The notes: a model not told the origin generated them from the letters alone. 64,000 nt of DNA from Pelobacter sp. UBA6093 (GCA_002435955.1 DIWZ01000006.1:149616-213615), one strand, 5' to 3'. Positions 26,371 through 35,348 are shown, numbered from the stretch's first letter. Made by a program: numbers and translations.

Positions 26371-26444
<74 letters not shown>

Positions 26445-26465
26445 TCATGTCTCAAAAGCCCGATA

Positions 26466-26495
26466 GTGATACCAGATCGTCCGCCTGAGTGTCAA
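26466..26495 (-). promoter_or_regulatory. Promoter of tRNA-Cys
   Basis: Minus-strand TTGACA (26490-26495), an 18-nt spacer and TATCAC (26466-26471) preceded by TGG, an extended -10. All three tRNA genes in this window with visible upstream sequence use a perfect TTGACA. Confidence 0.6.
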
Positions 26496-26535
26496 GCGGA
26501 AAAAATCCATGAACTGTTTATGTAACGAGAATCCT

Positions 26536-28569
26536 TCATTGTTCCCGCAAATTGCGAATAAGCTGGACATATTCATGCTGGTCATAGGGGATTTCATAAA
26601 ATAGCGCCCTCAAAAAACCATGCTCAGGACCATCAAGTGAACCATATAGTTTATTTTTAAGCCTGGTAAAGGGATAAACTTTGCCATCATTGAGAATCCC
26701 GTCCACCCTGGAAGCAAAAACTCCTGCCTGAGAAGAACTCTGGTCAAGCAGGATCAATGGCTGAGTCTCGGAAAAATCTGCCTTGCCAAGGCTTGCCATC
26801 AAGGGGTCTATCGCGGCGTCATCACCGGTACGGGCATCGAATACCTTTTCCAGGACAATAGCCTTGCGATAAAAACCATCCTCCGTGCCTTCCGATTCCC
26901 GGATGACATTAAGGAAGGTATAAGCATTCAGCATGATTCCAGGGATATTTTTACTGACATGTCCCATCATGGCGTTAAACGGGGTATCATGATTGGCCTG
27001 CCACATACCCGCGACCTTGGACTGCTCCAGTCGTTTTGCGATAGGAGTCATATGCCGGAAGTAGTCTTCGACGCGTCCGTCCAGATTGGCTTGATAAGCC
27101 AATTGCAAAATGTTCGTGACGTCGAAAGGGAACAATTCGATGGCCTGCAACTGATAGGCAAAAAACCGTGAGTGTGCTTCTACCCCGGTATTGAATGCAG
27201 ACAGCTGCTGATACAGATCGGCAAGCTCACGGGCAGCATACGCGGCAAGGAAATAAGCATTGTCGGGAACGATATCCTGATCAATACGCGCATGTCTCTG
27301 GAAAAGAGCGCAATATTTCAAAAGCGGACTTTCGACCGGGAATAGTGTTTCAATTTCATAGGCGTTGCGACGCGACTTGTAGTAATCGGCAAGTATGATG
27401 GAAAGCTTGCCGGATGCATCCCACAGGCGATGCATCGACATCAGATAATGACCCCGCTTGTAATACCCGTCGGCGACATAACCGTTTACCTGACGCGAAT
27501 GCTGCGCCAGGCCATCGTACAGCTCGATACCCTTGTCCAGATGGGCAACCGCCATACCTGGCACCTGTTCAAAGAAACGGATCGTGGCAACGGGATCGTC
27601 AGAGTCGCTCATGCGCCTTGTAACATAGGTCAAAAAGCCCATGTACTGGGACATGATCGTCGCCCTGCCCTTGTTGGTATCCGCCCAGGAATAAGCCAAT
27701 TGATAGAATTTGCGGGCAGCATTAAATTTGGCTACCAGCATGTCCGGGTCGGTTGCAGATTCAAAGTCATTACGATTGGCGGTACCTTCAAGAAAGGCGA
27801 CGGCAAAGTTCAGGTTGTAGTTGTCGGAGGAAACCCCATCCATACGTTCGGCTATCGCTTTTACGAGAATTTTATAGCCATTTTCTAGTGAGAGTTTATT
27901 GCCGATGGATAGAATAACCGTGCCAAGAGGAGCAAGATTGGGCATTTCCTGTTCAATGATGGCACGTCGAATAACCAGGTGGGCAATATTCTCATACAGG
28001 TGGGGCAACTCCTTGACAAACCCGACCTTGGCACGATCGGCGTCCATGAGAATGTCATCGACTTCCTGTTTTAGCACGACATTTTCCCAAAGGGAGAAGA
28101 CCGAGGTGACAAAACGAGGGCTGTCTTTGGCCGCCATCTGCCGATAGGCCACAAACAGATGCTTCCAGAAAGTCACATCTCCCTGCGATTGCTTGTCGGA
28201 GAAAACGGATAGCGCCGTTTCGGCATTGTCCAGATGGACAATTTCGTCGCTCTTCAAAAACAGGCAGAACTCCGCCAGGGCAAGCCGGTAGAAATCCGCC
28301 AAAGGCTTGCCGGCAAGCAACGCATCCTGTTGCAAGCGGCCATCGGGCCCGGCATCGGAAACGAGGGTCTGCATCAAACCATCGCGGTAAGACTCAAGAC
28401 TTTCACCATACTCCGTGCCCTTTTCCTGCAAAAGACTCTGCAAATCGCTCTTTGGATACCAACTGAAACGATAAGCGACATCCAGCAGACTATCCCACTG
28501 GGACGCTCCGGCCATAGCCGGCAAGACCAACAGCACTCCAAGAATGATTCCCATTTTCAACGATTTCAT
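26536..28569 (-). CDS. Large secreted helical protein of the ExbBD/TonB-like module, function unknown
   Basis: I do not recognise a family. The 677-residue protein starts with a clear signal peptide (MKSLKMGIILGVLLVLPAMAGAS), so it is periplasmic or outer-membrane associated. The rest is almost entirely amphipathic helix with repeated Tyr/Ala/Leu-rich stretches such as YYKRGHYLMSMHRLWDASGK, suggesting TPR- or HEAT-like repeats. No Cys pair or enzyme motif stands out. I chose the ATG at 28569, with GAGG 8 nt upstream; the frame runs to 28731 but would overlap the preceding gene by 146 nt. It lies 16 nt after the TonB-like gene and is the last of five apparently cotranscribed genes. It could be the periplasmic effector driven by the channel. 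Confidence 0.75.
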   Translation of the reverse strand: MKSLKMGIILGVLLVLPAMAGASQWDSLLDVAYRFSWYPKSDLQSLLQEKGTEYGESLESYRDGLMQTLVSDAGPDGRLQQDALLAGKPLADFYRLALAEFCLFLKSDEIVHLDNAETALSVFSDKQSQGDVTFWKHLFVAYRQMAAKDSPRFVTSVFSLWENVVLKQEVDDILMDADRAKVGFVKELPHLYENIAHLVIRRAIIEQEMPNLAPLGTVILSIGNKLSLENGYKILVKAIAERMDGVSSDNYNLNFAVAFLEGTANRNDFESATDPDMLVAKFNAARKFYQLAYSWADTNKGRATIMSQYMGFLTYVTRRMSDSDDPVATIRFFEQVPGMAVAHLDKGIELYDGLAQHSRQVNGYVADGYYKRGHYLMSMHRLWDASGKLSIILADYYKSRRNAYEIETLFPVESPLLKYCALFQRHARIDQDIVPDNAYFLAAYAARELADLYQQLSAFNTGVEAHSRFFAYQLQAIELFPFDVTNILQLAYQANLDGRVEDYFRHMTPIAKRLEQSKVAGMWQANHDTPFNAMMGHVSKNIPGIMLNAYTFLNVIRESEGTEDGFYRKAIVLEKVFDARTGDDAAIDPLMASLGKADFSETQPLILLDQSSSQAGVFASRVDGILNDGKVYPFTRLKNKLYGSLDGPEHGFLRALFYEIPYDQHEYVQLIRNLREQ

Positions 28570-28585
28570 TGCGCTAGCCTCACTT

Positions 28586-29983
28586 CTAGGGATTAATGCA
28601 TTGTATAGCCGTGCGAAGCGCCTCGCACCGGTCAACAAATTTTTCGGGATTAAAGAGATCAACCTGCAGGGTGTAACCGTTTTCCGTATTTTTGAAGAAG
28701 AAAACCATGTTGCGGATGGAACATTTGCCATCCGTATCTAATGCGGCAGCAAGGGATGTTTTCAATGTCCATTCGGCATTGGGATCGATACAGGCCTTTA
28801 GCTGATTCAGGCTGATCATGCGGGCCGGATCGTAGTGTCCATCCTCGACTCCATCGAAGCTGATGCTGCCGGAGACCAGACCATCCCCCGCCGGGCTCGA
28901 AGCGGATACCGTGCCGCCCAAGGATCCTGCGGCCTTCCCCGAACCGACCAGAGACGGAACTTCAACCTCACCGGTACCTCCGATCAATCCGACCCGCTCA
29001 CCAGTGCTACGCTTGGCGCCAACAGGGGCCTGGACAGAGGCGACGTCCTTCACACCGGAATTGGCCAAATTGCCACCAACTCTGGACGACCGGCGAATGG
29101 CAACTTCTCCACCGCCATCACCGGGGACAAAGGACTTTGCACTGCCTCCTCCGCGCAAACTTTGAGCAGTATGGGCCATTTTGAAATTTTTCTGTATGCC
29201 ACCACTCGATGGCAGATCGACCTCGGTTCCGGAGGCTGTGGAAAGCCCGGGTTGTGCGCGTTTTGGAAGTGCCGTGGGTGAAACGCCTGGCGACTTGCTG
29301 CTATATCGATCATTCAAACTCGAAGATGCCACCAGCGTTTCCTTCCGCATGGGTAGCTCAAACGTTGCAGCAGGGTTGCCTTCGGGAACCGGGCCGGCAA
29401 CAACCGGGGTCTCCCGGTACTGGCGCGCAATAGTGCGCGGGCCTGGCAAGGCTGTGTCCCGGATGGGCCTGTCAGGCAAAACGGCGACCCGAGAAGGTAA
29501 TTCGATTGTTCTTTTTTTGGGAGGCGTAAGTACCACAGTCTGTGGCGGCTCGGCTGGTTTGGGTAATGGACGGGCGACCGGTTTTTCAGGGCGCATTACC
29601 GGTTGGAGATCTAGTGCCACCTGGGGTTCCACGGTGACAGTAGGAATTTCGTGAACGGATTCTTCCAACATCGTGGCGATAATTTCAAGTGGAGGAGGAT
29701 CTTGCAGCTCGATAGCGGGCAGATAAAAACTTGCCAGACCGAACAGGATGATCATGCCCAGGGAAACCGCTAAAACCGAAAACACCTGTAAAACCGGCAG
29801 GTCCCGTTTCACCAAGGCCGCCCACATCGCCCAGATACTTTTGGGAGATTCGTATAGGCGGCGCTCTATCGCAGCGGTTCCGTGCGGCAGTTTTCTTCGA
29901 TCGTCGAAGATATCTTGAGTCGCACGCGGTTGAGGAATATTGCAGACACCCCAACCATATTGACTTTCCCTCAAAAATATCAT
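28586..29983 (-). CDS. TonB-like envelope-spanning protein with Pro-rich and Gly/Ser-rich linker
   Basis: The 465-residue protein has about 60 cytoplasmic residues, one membrane segment (VLQVFSVLAVSLGMIILFG, roughly 64-90), then a long extended region. That region is rich in Pro, Lys and Arg (PEKPVARPLPKPAEPPQ), then in Gly and Ser. A compact C-terminal domain of about 75 residues contains four Cys (ACIDP, GKCSI, DRCEA, QCINP). This layout is that of TonB, TolA or gliding-type energy transducers, but I do not see a canonical TonB C-terminal motif. The ATG overlaps the ExbD-like stop (ATGA), implying coupled translation. The large cytoplasmic head is unusual for TonB. Confidence 0.7.
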   Translation of the reverse strand: MIFLRESQYGWGVCNIPQPRATQDIFDDRRKLPHGTAAIERRLYESPKSIWAMWAALVKRDLPVLQVFSVLAVSLGMIILFGLASFYLPAIELQDPPPLEIIATMLEESVHEIPTVTVEPQVALDLQPVMRPEKPVARPLPKPAEPPQTVVLTPPKKRTIELPSRVAVLPDRPIRDTALPGPRTIARQYRETPVVAGPVPEGNPAATFELPMRKETLVASSSLNDRYSSKSPGVSPTALPKRAQPGLSTASGTEVDLPSSGGIQKNFKMAHTAQSLRGGGSAKSFVPGDGGGEVAIRRSSRVGGNLANSGVKDVASVQAPVGAKRSTGERVGLIGGTGEVEVPSLVGSGKAAGSLGGTVSASSPAGDGLVSGSISFDGVEDGHYDPARMISLNQLKACIDPNAEWTLKTSLAAALDTDGKCSIRNMVFFFKNTENGYTLQVDLFNPEKFVDRCEALRTAIQCINP

Positions 29984-30453
29984 GGTACAGAATCTCCACC
30001 GACAGTTTCGGTTTGTACAACAGTACGGCTATCTGTCCATACTTTGGCTATAACGCCCGCGGCGTACAGGAAATCCTGACTCAGGGAACTCTTCTCGGGT
30101 AGAAGCATGGGGCGGATATTGCGCTGTTGGAGTGCAAGGAGCTCCGGCAATAATTCTTCCTTTGTGAGAATCTTGCCATCATCCCCGGATACGACCTTCC
30201 CTATCCCGGCTCTGAGCAGACGATAAGGCGTAGGGTGTTTTTCCGATACGGCGAATACTTGCAATTCCCATACTTCCCGAGCAGTGGCAACCGGGTCCAA
30301 CTGCCCGTGTTCAGGGACTACCGGAACATCCATTTCGGCCAGTTTAATGGTAATATTGTTGGGCGCACTCGGGATCAGGCTAAGGCTTATTAACAGCAGA
30401 AAAGCCAGATCCGTAAAAGAAAAAAGCCAGGTTTGGCTGTTCTTCATTTTCAT
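29980..30453 (-). CDS. ExbD/TolR-like proton-channel partner
   Basis: The 157-residue protein has a short cytoplasmic start, then one membrane helix SFTDLAFLLLISLSLI whose Asp occupies the position of the essential proton-carrying Asp of ExbD and TolR. A periplasmic domain of about 110 residues follows, including GKVVSGDDGKILTKEEL. Similarity to standard ExbD is limited to topology and the membrane Asp. An ATG at 30453 and a TTG at 30465 are both possible; AAGG lies 12 nt before the ATG. It follows the ExbB-like gene by 14 nt and overlaps the TonB-like gene. Confidence 0.7.
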   Translation of the reverse strand: MKMKNSQTWLFSFTDLAFLLLISLSLIPSAPNNITIKLAEMDVPVVPEHGQLDPVATAREVWELQVFAVSEKHPTPYRLLRAGIGKVVSGDDGKILTKEELLPELLALQQRNIRPMLLPEKSSLSQDFLYAAGVIAKVWTDSRTVVQTETVGGDSVP

Positions 30454-30467
30454 AACGGTCACCAACC

Positions 30468-31139
30468 TTAAAGATCTGACGAATCGTCCGCCAATTGTGC
30501 CATGGCAGCCAATCCCTCATCGATTCGCCTGTGTGCCAGGGCATAAAATACTTTGCGCATGAACTCAAGAAAGGTGAAACAGATGAGCGCTATAAAGGTG
30601 GTGTAAAGGGCGGTAGCGATGCCTGCTACGGTAACTTCACTATTGAGGGTTCCGGAATTTGAAAGAAAATGCACAACCATACCGATAATGGTTCCGATAA
30701 AACCCAGTGGAGGCATTAAATTTGCCATCATACCGACGGGGTCCAGAAATTTTTCTTCGAAATAACGTTCGCTGAATTGAAAAGCGGCATCTCGGATAAA
30801 GGCATCGGGCGGGATGACCTTGTCGGTAGTCCCACGCTGTTGCTCTTGCTTATAGTGCAACTTGGTGCGTGCAAAAAAGGATGCCGAAATCAGCGCAAGT
30901 GGCATTGCTATGTCAGCCGTCATATTGTACAGCGGCTTGCGGCTGTTGAGCTTGGTGAAATCGTAAAATGCCAATGCCCGGAACGACTGGAAGGATTTCA
31001 TGAGAGCAAAACCGAAAATGCAGGCCATAATCAGGTAAACGATAAGCTGCAACAGCCCTGAATAGCTATTGATCAAATAGGTTAAGACATCGATGATACC
31101 GTTGGACAATACGTTAAAAATGTTATCTTGCTGTGGCAT
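30468..31139 (-). CDS. MotA/TolQ/ExbB-family proton channel protein
   Basis: The 223-residue inner-membrane protein has a first helix at about 25-48 and a cytoplasmic domain of about 90 residues. Two more helices follow with the diagnostic pore sequence MPPLGFIGTIIGMVVHFL and VAGIATALYTTFIALICFTFLEF. These match ExbB/TolQ/MotA segments that form the pentamer around two ExbD/TolR helices and use the proton gradient. I chose the ATG at 31139, since GAGG is 8 nt upstream. Neighbours point to a dedicated energised envelope complex; there is no receptor or Tol gene nearby. Confidence 0.82.
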   Translation of the reverse strand: MPQQDNIFNVLSNGIIDVLTYLINSYSGLLQLIVYLIMACIFGFALMKSFQSFRALAFYDFTKLNSRKPLYNMTADIAMPLALISASFFARTKLHYKQEQQRGTTDKVIPPDAFIRDAAFQFSERYFEEKFLDPVGMMANLMPPLGFIGTIIGMVVHFLSNSGTLNSEVTVAGIATALYTTFIALICFTFLEFMRKVFYALAHRRIDEGLAAMAQLADDSSDL

Positions 31140-31214
31140 ATACATCACCTCTGAAATAGTTACAATTTGTCCCACGGGGTTTGCCCGCAATGTGGGGAAG
31201 TCGAATGGTTTGCG

Positions 31215-31757
31215 TTAAGGAGTCAGCAGCTTGACTTCAAGTTGAGCAACACCTTCCGCCAGCCGCGAAAACCCCATTTCGGCAGGATCGACGACAGCAT
31301 TCTGGATGGAAGCATCATTTTTATAGCGTTTATTGAATAGCTTCAGAAGTTTTCTGGCACGGGAGTCCTGGCCGGTTTCCTCGTAGACGGAAGTGCTTAA
31401 AAGGGTAACTTTTGCGACTTCGAGGCGGGTTTCAACATGCTCCTGCGCCTCCAGATCCTGAATAATAGGCATGGCATAGAGTTCAACGTATTTCTGAACT
31501 TCGCAACGGAATTCCTGCCCGTTACAGGGTTTTTGCGCCTCTTCCGAAGTCATCCGCTGATGCGAATCCAGCTCTTTGGCGGTCAAGCGAAAAACCTTCA
31601 GGTTCTGCCTGACATTTTCCAGATAGATTTTTTTCTGAGGAACGGACATGTGCCCCAACACAGGCTCTTTGGGCCAATCACCCTTGTTGCAGGCACAACA
31701 ACCGGAAAGTGACAGGATCAAAACCGCTAGCGCAAGGAAAAGGCCTTGATTTTTCAT
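31215..31757 (-). CDS. Putative lipoprotein, first gene of the ExbBD/TonB-like module
   Basis: The 180-residue protein has a type II signal peptide with lipobox LSGC (Cys at residue 20), followed by another CxC. The mature part is charged and helical, with two further Cys (PCNGQEFRC) that could form a disulfide. Ser after the lipidated Cys is absent (it is Cys-Ala), so the sorting rule is unclear. AAGGAG lies 6 nt upstream of the ATG, and a TATAAT at 31783-31788 may be its -10. It precedes the ExbB-like gene by 75 nt. I know no family for it. Confidence 0.7.
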   Translation of the reverse strand: MKNQGLFLALAVLILSLSGCCACNKGDWPKEPVLGHMSVPQKKIYLENVRQNLKVFRLTAKELDSHQRMTSEEAQKPCNGQEFRCEVQKYVELYAMPIIQDLEAQEHVETRLEVAKVTLLSTSVYEETGQDSRARKLLKLFNKRYKNDASIQNAVVDPAEMGFSRLAEGVAQLEVKLLTP

Positions 31758-31888
31758 GCATAACTCCTTCAAAGGTTCACATATTATAATTAACTAGATA
31801 TCGCCGGTATTTCCACCTCAAGGAACCGACAGAAAGACTATCAAAATCAGTTGCCATGCTGCCAAGGCCGTTTCCGGATGAAAACAAG

Positions 31889-31920
31889 CTAGGACCCAGT
31901 TGGACTATCCGGATCCTAGC
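31889..31920. repeat. Dispersed repeat copy, near-palindromic CTAGGA...TCCTAG
   Basis: CTAGGACCCAGTTGGACTATCC followed by GGATCCTAG carries the same core (GGACTATCC) as the other copies, with a truncated second arm. On the minus strand it would form a hairpin followed by CTTGTTTTC, 63 nt beyond the prc stop, so it may act as its terminator. Confidence 0.6.
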
Positions 31921-31983
31921 AAAAAAATCCATTACCCATGCAGAATACCAAAAAAACCAGGTTTGTCGCGATTGGCAAACGAA

Positions 31984-34146
31984 TCAGTTGCCGGCAGAGG
32001 TCGGTCCCGCTACCTTGCGCTCATCACCTGAAACCTGACGCAGCATATCGTTTAGCACGGAAAATGCTTCGCCGACATACAAATCGTCCGCGATTTCATC
32101 GCTCATCCGCTTGGAGCCGGGTTTGTCCTGCGGAACTTCTGAGTCAAAATCGGCCTCGATAGCGGCGTCTCCCATTTTTCGTATGGAATCTCGCTCCTGC
32201 AGGACTTCTGACAGGGTAAGGGGTCTTAGAGTTTCCCTGCTCCTTTGAAGATTGCGTTGTGTTTCAGCGACAAGAGCAACAAATCGGTGCCCTTTTTGGA
32301 CTCGCTGCTGGCTTAAATTTCGGAGCTGGGTAACATCAGGGGGTTTTTCCCATGGCTGGAAAGGAACTGCCGTGACAATATCCCAAGGCAAGGCCTGTTC
32401 TATGAATTTTTCGCCGGATTCCAGGAAGGCCAGACGGTCGGGCAACTGAATGTCGGGCTCGACCCCCTTGACCTGGGTGGAACCGCCGCTAATTCGATAG
32501 AATTTCTGTACAGTAACCTTTAAGGCACCGAGGGGTTTGAGTTTTTCCAAAGGACCATATATCAGGGGCTGATCTATGTCGAAGATGGCTTGAACCGTAC
32601 CCTTGCCATGCGTACCACCACCTCCGATCACAACGCCGCGGCCATAATCCTGTATGGCGCCGGCAAGAATCTCAGAAGCTGAAGCGCTGAAACGATTGAC
32701 GAGGACCACAAGCGGTCCGTTGTAGGCGATCTCCGGGTCCTCATCCTGAAACACGGTGATATTGCCGTCGCTGTTTTTGACCTGGACAACGGGACCTGTT
32801 GAAATGAACAGTCCGGCGACACTGATAGCGTCCGACAAAGAACCGCCACCGTTGTCCCTCAGATCCAGAACAAGCCCTGCAATCCTCTGTTTTGCAAGGG
32901 AGGCGAGCTCACGGCGCACATCATCGGTAACATTTCGAACAGGACGACCCTCACGGCCACCATTAAAGTCCCGATAAAACGAGGGGATCCGCAAATATCC
33001 GTAGACCTGGCCCGGCTGGCCGGAAACAGGAACCGTGGTACTTTTAGCAAAACCTTCTTCGATTTCGACAACGTCACGGGTAATGGCAATAACCTGTTCC
33101 CTACCCGTCGGTTTTTGAATGGTGAGCCGCACCTGGGTGCCCTTTTTGCCCCGGATCAATTTCACGGCATCGCGCAGCTGGGTCTCGGTAACGTCAACCG
33201 GTTCCTGAGGTCCCTCTCCTACCTTGAGGATGATATCTTCAGCGGATAATTGCCCCTGTTTGGCGGCCGGACTCCCGGGAATGATTTCCACAACCCTGAT
33301 AAAACCGTCATCTTCACGCAGGGTTGCACCGATACCCTCTAGTGAACCTTTCATATAAATTTCAAAATCTTCCAGGGCATCCGGTGCCAGATATGCTGAA
33401 TGGGGGTCGAAGGCACGAACAAATGCATTGATGAAGCGATCGAAATGGTCCTGCTCCGTTTGCTCCAAGAGGCGGGTCAACAGGTGCTGGATGCTGCGGC
33501 GAACTTTTTGGGTGGCTTCACGCAGCAGAACAGGATCCATGGGAAGCTGCGCGGAGGCGGCTTTTTTCTCCCCTATAGTGGTGGCCTTCTCCCGTTCTTC
33601 AAGGAGCTGCACATACCGCATCAGAACCTGGTATTTGAGGATCTGCTGCCAGCGTTTTTGCAGTTCAACATCATTCTTCGCATAATCAATTTTGTCGGGA
33701 TCGGTTTCAAAATACTCTTTTGGCTCAAAATCAAACCCCCGTTCAAAAATTTTCGGCACCATGTCGGCGACCGTCCCTATCCTGAGTCGCAGCAACCGCG
33801 CACCGAGACCTGGTAAATCAAGTTCACCGCGCATGATGGAGTCATCAATATTATCTTTGTGCAGACGTAACTTAGCCATGTCTGACTGAGTAAGAAATCG
33901 CTTTTGCGAATCAAGTTGCTGCACGTACAAGTTAAACGCCGCTTCAGACAATGAATCGTCGAGGGCCTTATGGCTAAAGTGGTTAACGGTCATTTGCTGC
34001 CGGATTAGATGCGTCAGAACCTGCGTTCGCAAACGCGCAAGATCTTCGGGATTCTCCTGCGAGGAGGGACCGGCCCAAGAGCCGGTAACCGCCACGAGCA
34101 ACACAACGGCAAGCAGGTAAAATCGAAATGTTTTAAATTTCATCAA
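31984..34146 (-). CDS. prc: Tail-specific carboxy-terminal protease Prc (S41A)
   Basis: Prc is a periplasmic Ser/Lys protease that trims C-termini and degrades ssrA-tagged or misfolded envelope proteins. The 720-residue protein has a signal peptide ending near SWAGP and an N-terminal helical domain. A PDZ domain (YMKGSLEGIGATL to GEGPQEPVDV) follows, then the catalytic region with DLRDNGGGSL, catalytic Ser in NRFSASASEILAGA and Lys in THGKGTVQ. A C-terminal helical tail resembles E. coli Prc and sets it apart from the shorter CtpA at 50777. ATG codons at 34146 and 34143 are both possible. Confidence 0.95.
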   Translation of the reverse strand: MMKFKTFRFYLLAVVLLVAVTGSWAGPSSQENPEDLARLRTQVLTHLIRQQMTVNHFSHKALDDSLSEAAFNLYVQQLDSQKRFLTQSDMAKLRLHKDNIDDSIMRGELDLPGLGARLLRLRIGTVADMVPKIFERGFDFEPKEYFETDPDKIDYAKNDVELQKRWQQILKYQVLMRYVQLLEEREKATTIGEKKAASAQLPMDPVLLREATQKVRRSIQHLLTRLLEQTEQDHFDRFINAFVRAFDPHSAYLAPDALEDFEIYMKGSLEGIGATLREDDGFIRVVEIIPGSPAAKQGQLSAEDIILKVGEGPQEPVDVTETQLRDAVKLIRGKKGTQVRLTIQKPTGREQVIAITRDVVEIEEGFAKSTTVPVSGQPGQVYGYLRIPSFYRDFNGGREGRPVRNVTDDVRRELASLAKQRIAGLVLDLRDNGGGSLSDAISVAGLFISTGPVVQVKNSDGNITVFQDEDPEIAYNGPLVVLVNRFSASASEILAGAIQDYGRGVVIGGGGTHGKGTVQAIFDIDQPLIYGPLEKLKPLGALKVTVQKFYRISGGSTQVKGVEPDIQLPDRLAFLESGEKFIEQALPWDIVTAVPFQPWEKPPDVTQLRNLSQQRVQKGHRFVALVAETQRNLQRSRETLRPLTLSEVLQERDSIRKMGDAAIEADFDSEVPQDKPGSKRMSDEIADDLYVGEAFSVLNDMLRQVSGDERKVAGPTSAGN

Positions 34147-34637
34147 GGCTCATCTTTCAGAAAACCCCAAACCTGTGGGGATGGATAAGCTGCAGAAAAT
34201 ACCGCAGGTAACCCGGAGCAGGGCCATTCCCTGAAGTCCGGGCTAACATGCAACAGATCCCCGCGCGGCGGGGTGCGAAACCAACTGCCCATCTTTGCAA
34301 GGCTCATTCCTGATACTGATTCCGATATTATACAATACCTTGCAATCACCCCTTGGCGCAATAAAACTAACCCGGATGGTCGTTTCCCAATTGAACCTCT
34401 TTCTTTCCTGGCCTGCGCGTAGAATGGTTGAATCGATACTTGACTGCGTCAATGTGGCTGCTAAAGTCTCAAACAACTCGATCAATTTTGAGGGCGTCAC
34501 AAAAAGTCCGACAGACTCCTAGGTTACGGTGTATTTCGATGATCGCGATAGACTCCTGGCTTTGCACGGATACGTAGATGTTTACGCCGCATCTCGCCGC
34601 AGGTTAGCGAAGTGGACAGCCCCCCAGGGAGAATAAG
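34147..34637. other. Intergenic region with a dispersed-repeat arm
   Basis: This 490-bp divergent gap between prc and the P460 gene holds no supportable gene. Short frames on both strands lack ribosome sites. At 34493-34522 GGCGTCACAAAAAGTCCG runs into AGTCCGACAGACTCCTAG, linking the end sequence of the 127-bp palindrome (11974) to the AGTCCGACAG-CTCC repeat family. Promoters of both flanking genes should be here, but none is clear. Confidence 0.5.
34505..34522. repeat. Dispersed repeat arm AGTCCGACAGACTCCTAG
   Basis: Identical over 14 bases (AGTCCGACAGACTCC) to the right arm of the element at 35411-35479. Only one arm is obvious. Confidence 0.65.
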
Positions 34638-35159
34638 ATGAGAGCTCGGTTTGCCATCTGCATGGTGGCTCTTTTGTTGATGTTTCAACCGGGATGCAAA
34701 AAGGAACATCCAGGGCAGACAGATATCGATTTAAAAACGTCTGTCGAGCGTCCTCAGGCAAATGGTGTATCTGTCATCGCCTATATTACCGAGATGAAAG
34801 ATTACCGGCAATGGCCGTTTTTTCCGAACAAGGGCACGCTGTATCCGGGCAAACACCCCCACGGTTCACTGTTGGTGACTTATGTCTCGCCCGAGACTCT
34901 GATCGCCTTGCAAAACAACGAAGCCAGGTTACCGGATGGAACAATCATCGTTAAAGAAAACTACAACTTGCAGAAAAAACTACAGACAACAACGGTCATG
35001 TACCGGATTGATGGCTACAATCCTGAAAACGGAGACTGGTTCTGGCTGGAATATACCCCGGACCAAACCGTCTTGAAGGAAGGCAAGGCTGAAGGATGCA
35101 TAAACTGCCACCGGGCGGTGAAAAGCAACGATTGGATTTTTTCAGGGCCGGTAAACTAA
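34638..35159 (+). CDS. Cytochrome P460-like c-type heme lipoprotein
   Basis: The 173-residue protein has a lipoprotein signal with FQPGC (Cys near residue 20) and a P460-like domain ending in the heme attachment site CINCH (154-158). The body includes AYITEMKDYRQWPFFPNKG and a HGSLLVTYVS segment where family members carry conserved residues. P460 proteins oxidise hydroxylamine or similar nitrogen compounds in nitrifiers. Distant single-heme relatives in anaerobes have no proven activity and may be electron carriers. I cannot see the Lys crosslink that defines true P460. GGAG lies 6 nt upstream of the ATG. It appears monocistronic, divergent from prc. Confidence 0.8.
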   Translation: MRARFAICMVALLLMFQPGCKKEHPGQTDIDLKTSVERPQANGVSVIAYITEMKDYRQWPFFPNKGTLYPGKHPHGSLLVTYVSPETLIALQNNEARLPDGTIIVKENYNLQKKLQTTTVMYRIDGYNPENGDWFWLEYTPDQTVLKEGKAEGCINCHRAVKSNDWIFSGPVN

Positions 35160-35174
35160 ATCTGTTCTACAGTG

Positions 35175-35348
35175 TTAATTTCGTCCGAAAGTCCGGAAGG
35201 CCCCTGGCCCGAAACCTCGTACAACCACACGATCCCGATTCGGGATATTCTTTCTCAGAAGGCCGAACTTTCGCAGAATACGCCCGAGCAAGGTCAGTTT
35301 TGGTTGCTCCTGAGGCTTCCTGAACGGTATTACCTTGCATTTTCCCAT
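35175..35348 (-). CDS. Small basic protein, hypothetical
   Basis: A 57-codon frame starts at an ATG with GGAGG only 5 nt upstream, the strongest evidence that it is real. The product is very basic: MGKCKVIPFRKP at the start, then LLGRILRKFGLLRK, an amphipathic cationic helix. It overlaps no annotated gene, converges with the P460 gene 15 nt away and has no recognised family. It could be a small membrane-associated peptide or a chance frame. Confidence 0.45.
   Translation of the reverse strand: MGKCKVIPFRKPQEQPKLTLLGRILRKFGLLRKNIPNRDRVVVRGFGPGAFRTFGRN

Noticed and set aside
26536..31757. The ExbB/ExbD cluster as a Zorya-type defence system
   Set aside because: Zorya needs ZorA/ZorB plus a helicase or nuclease partner. 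The genes here encode only envelope proteins and no nuclease or helicase lies nearby.
34243..34500. An 85-codon minus-strand frame upstream of prc
   Set aside because: It has no ribosome site, starts beside a dispersed repeat and gives no recognisable domain.
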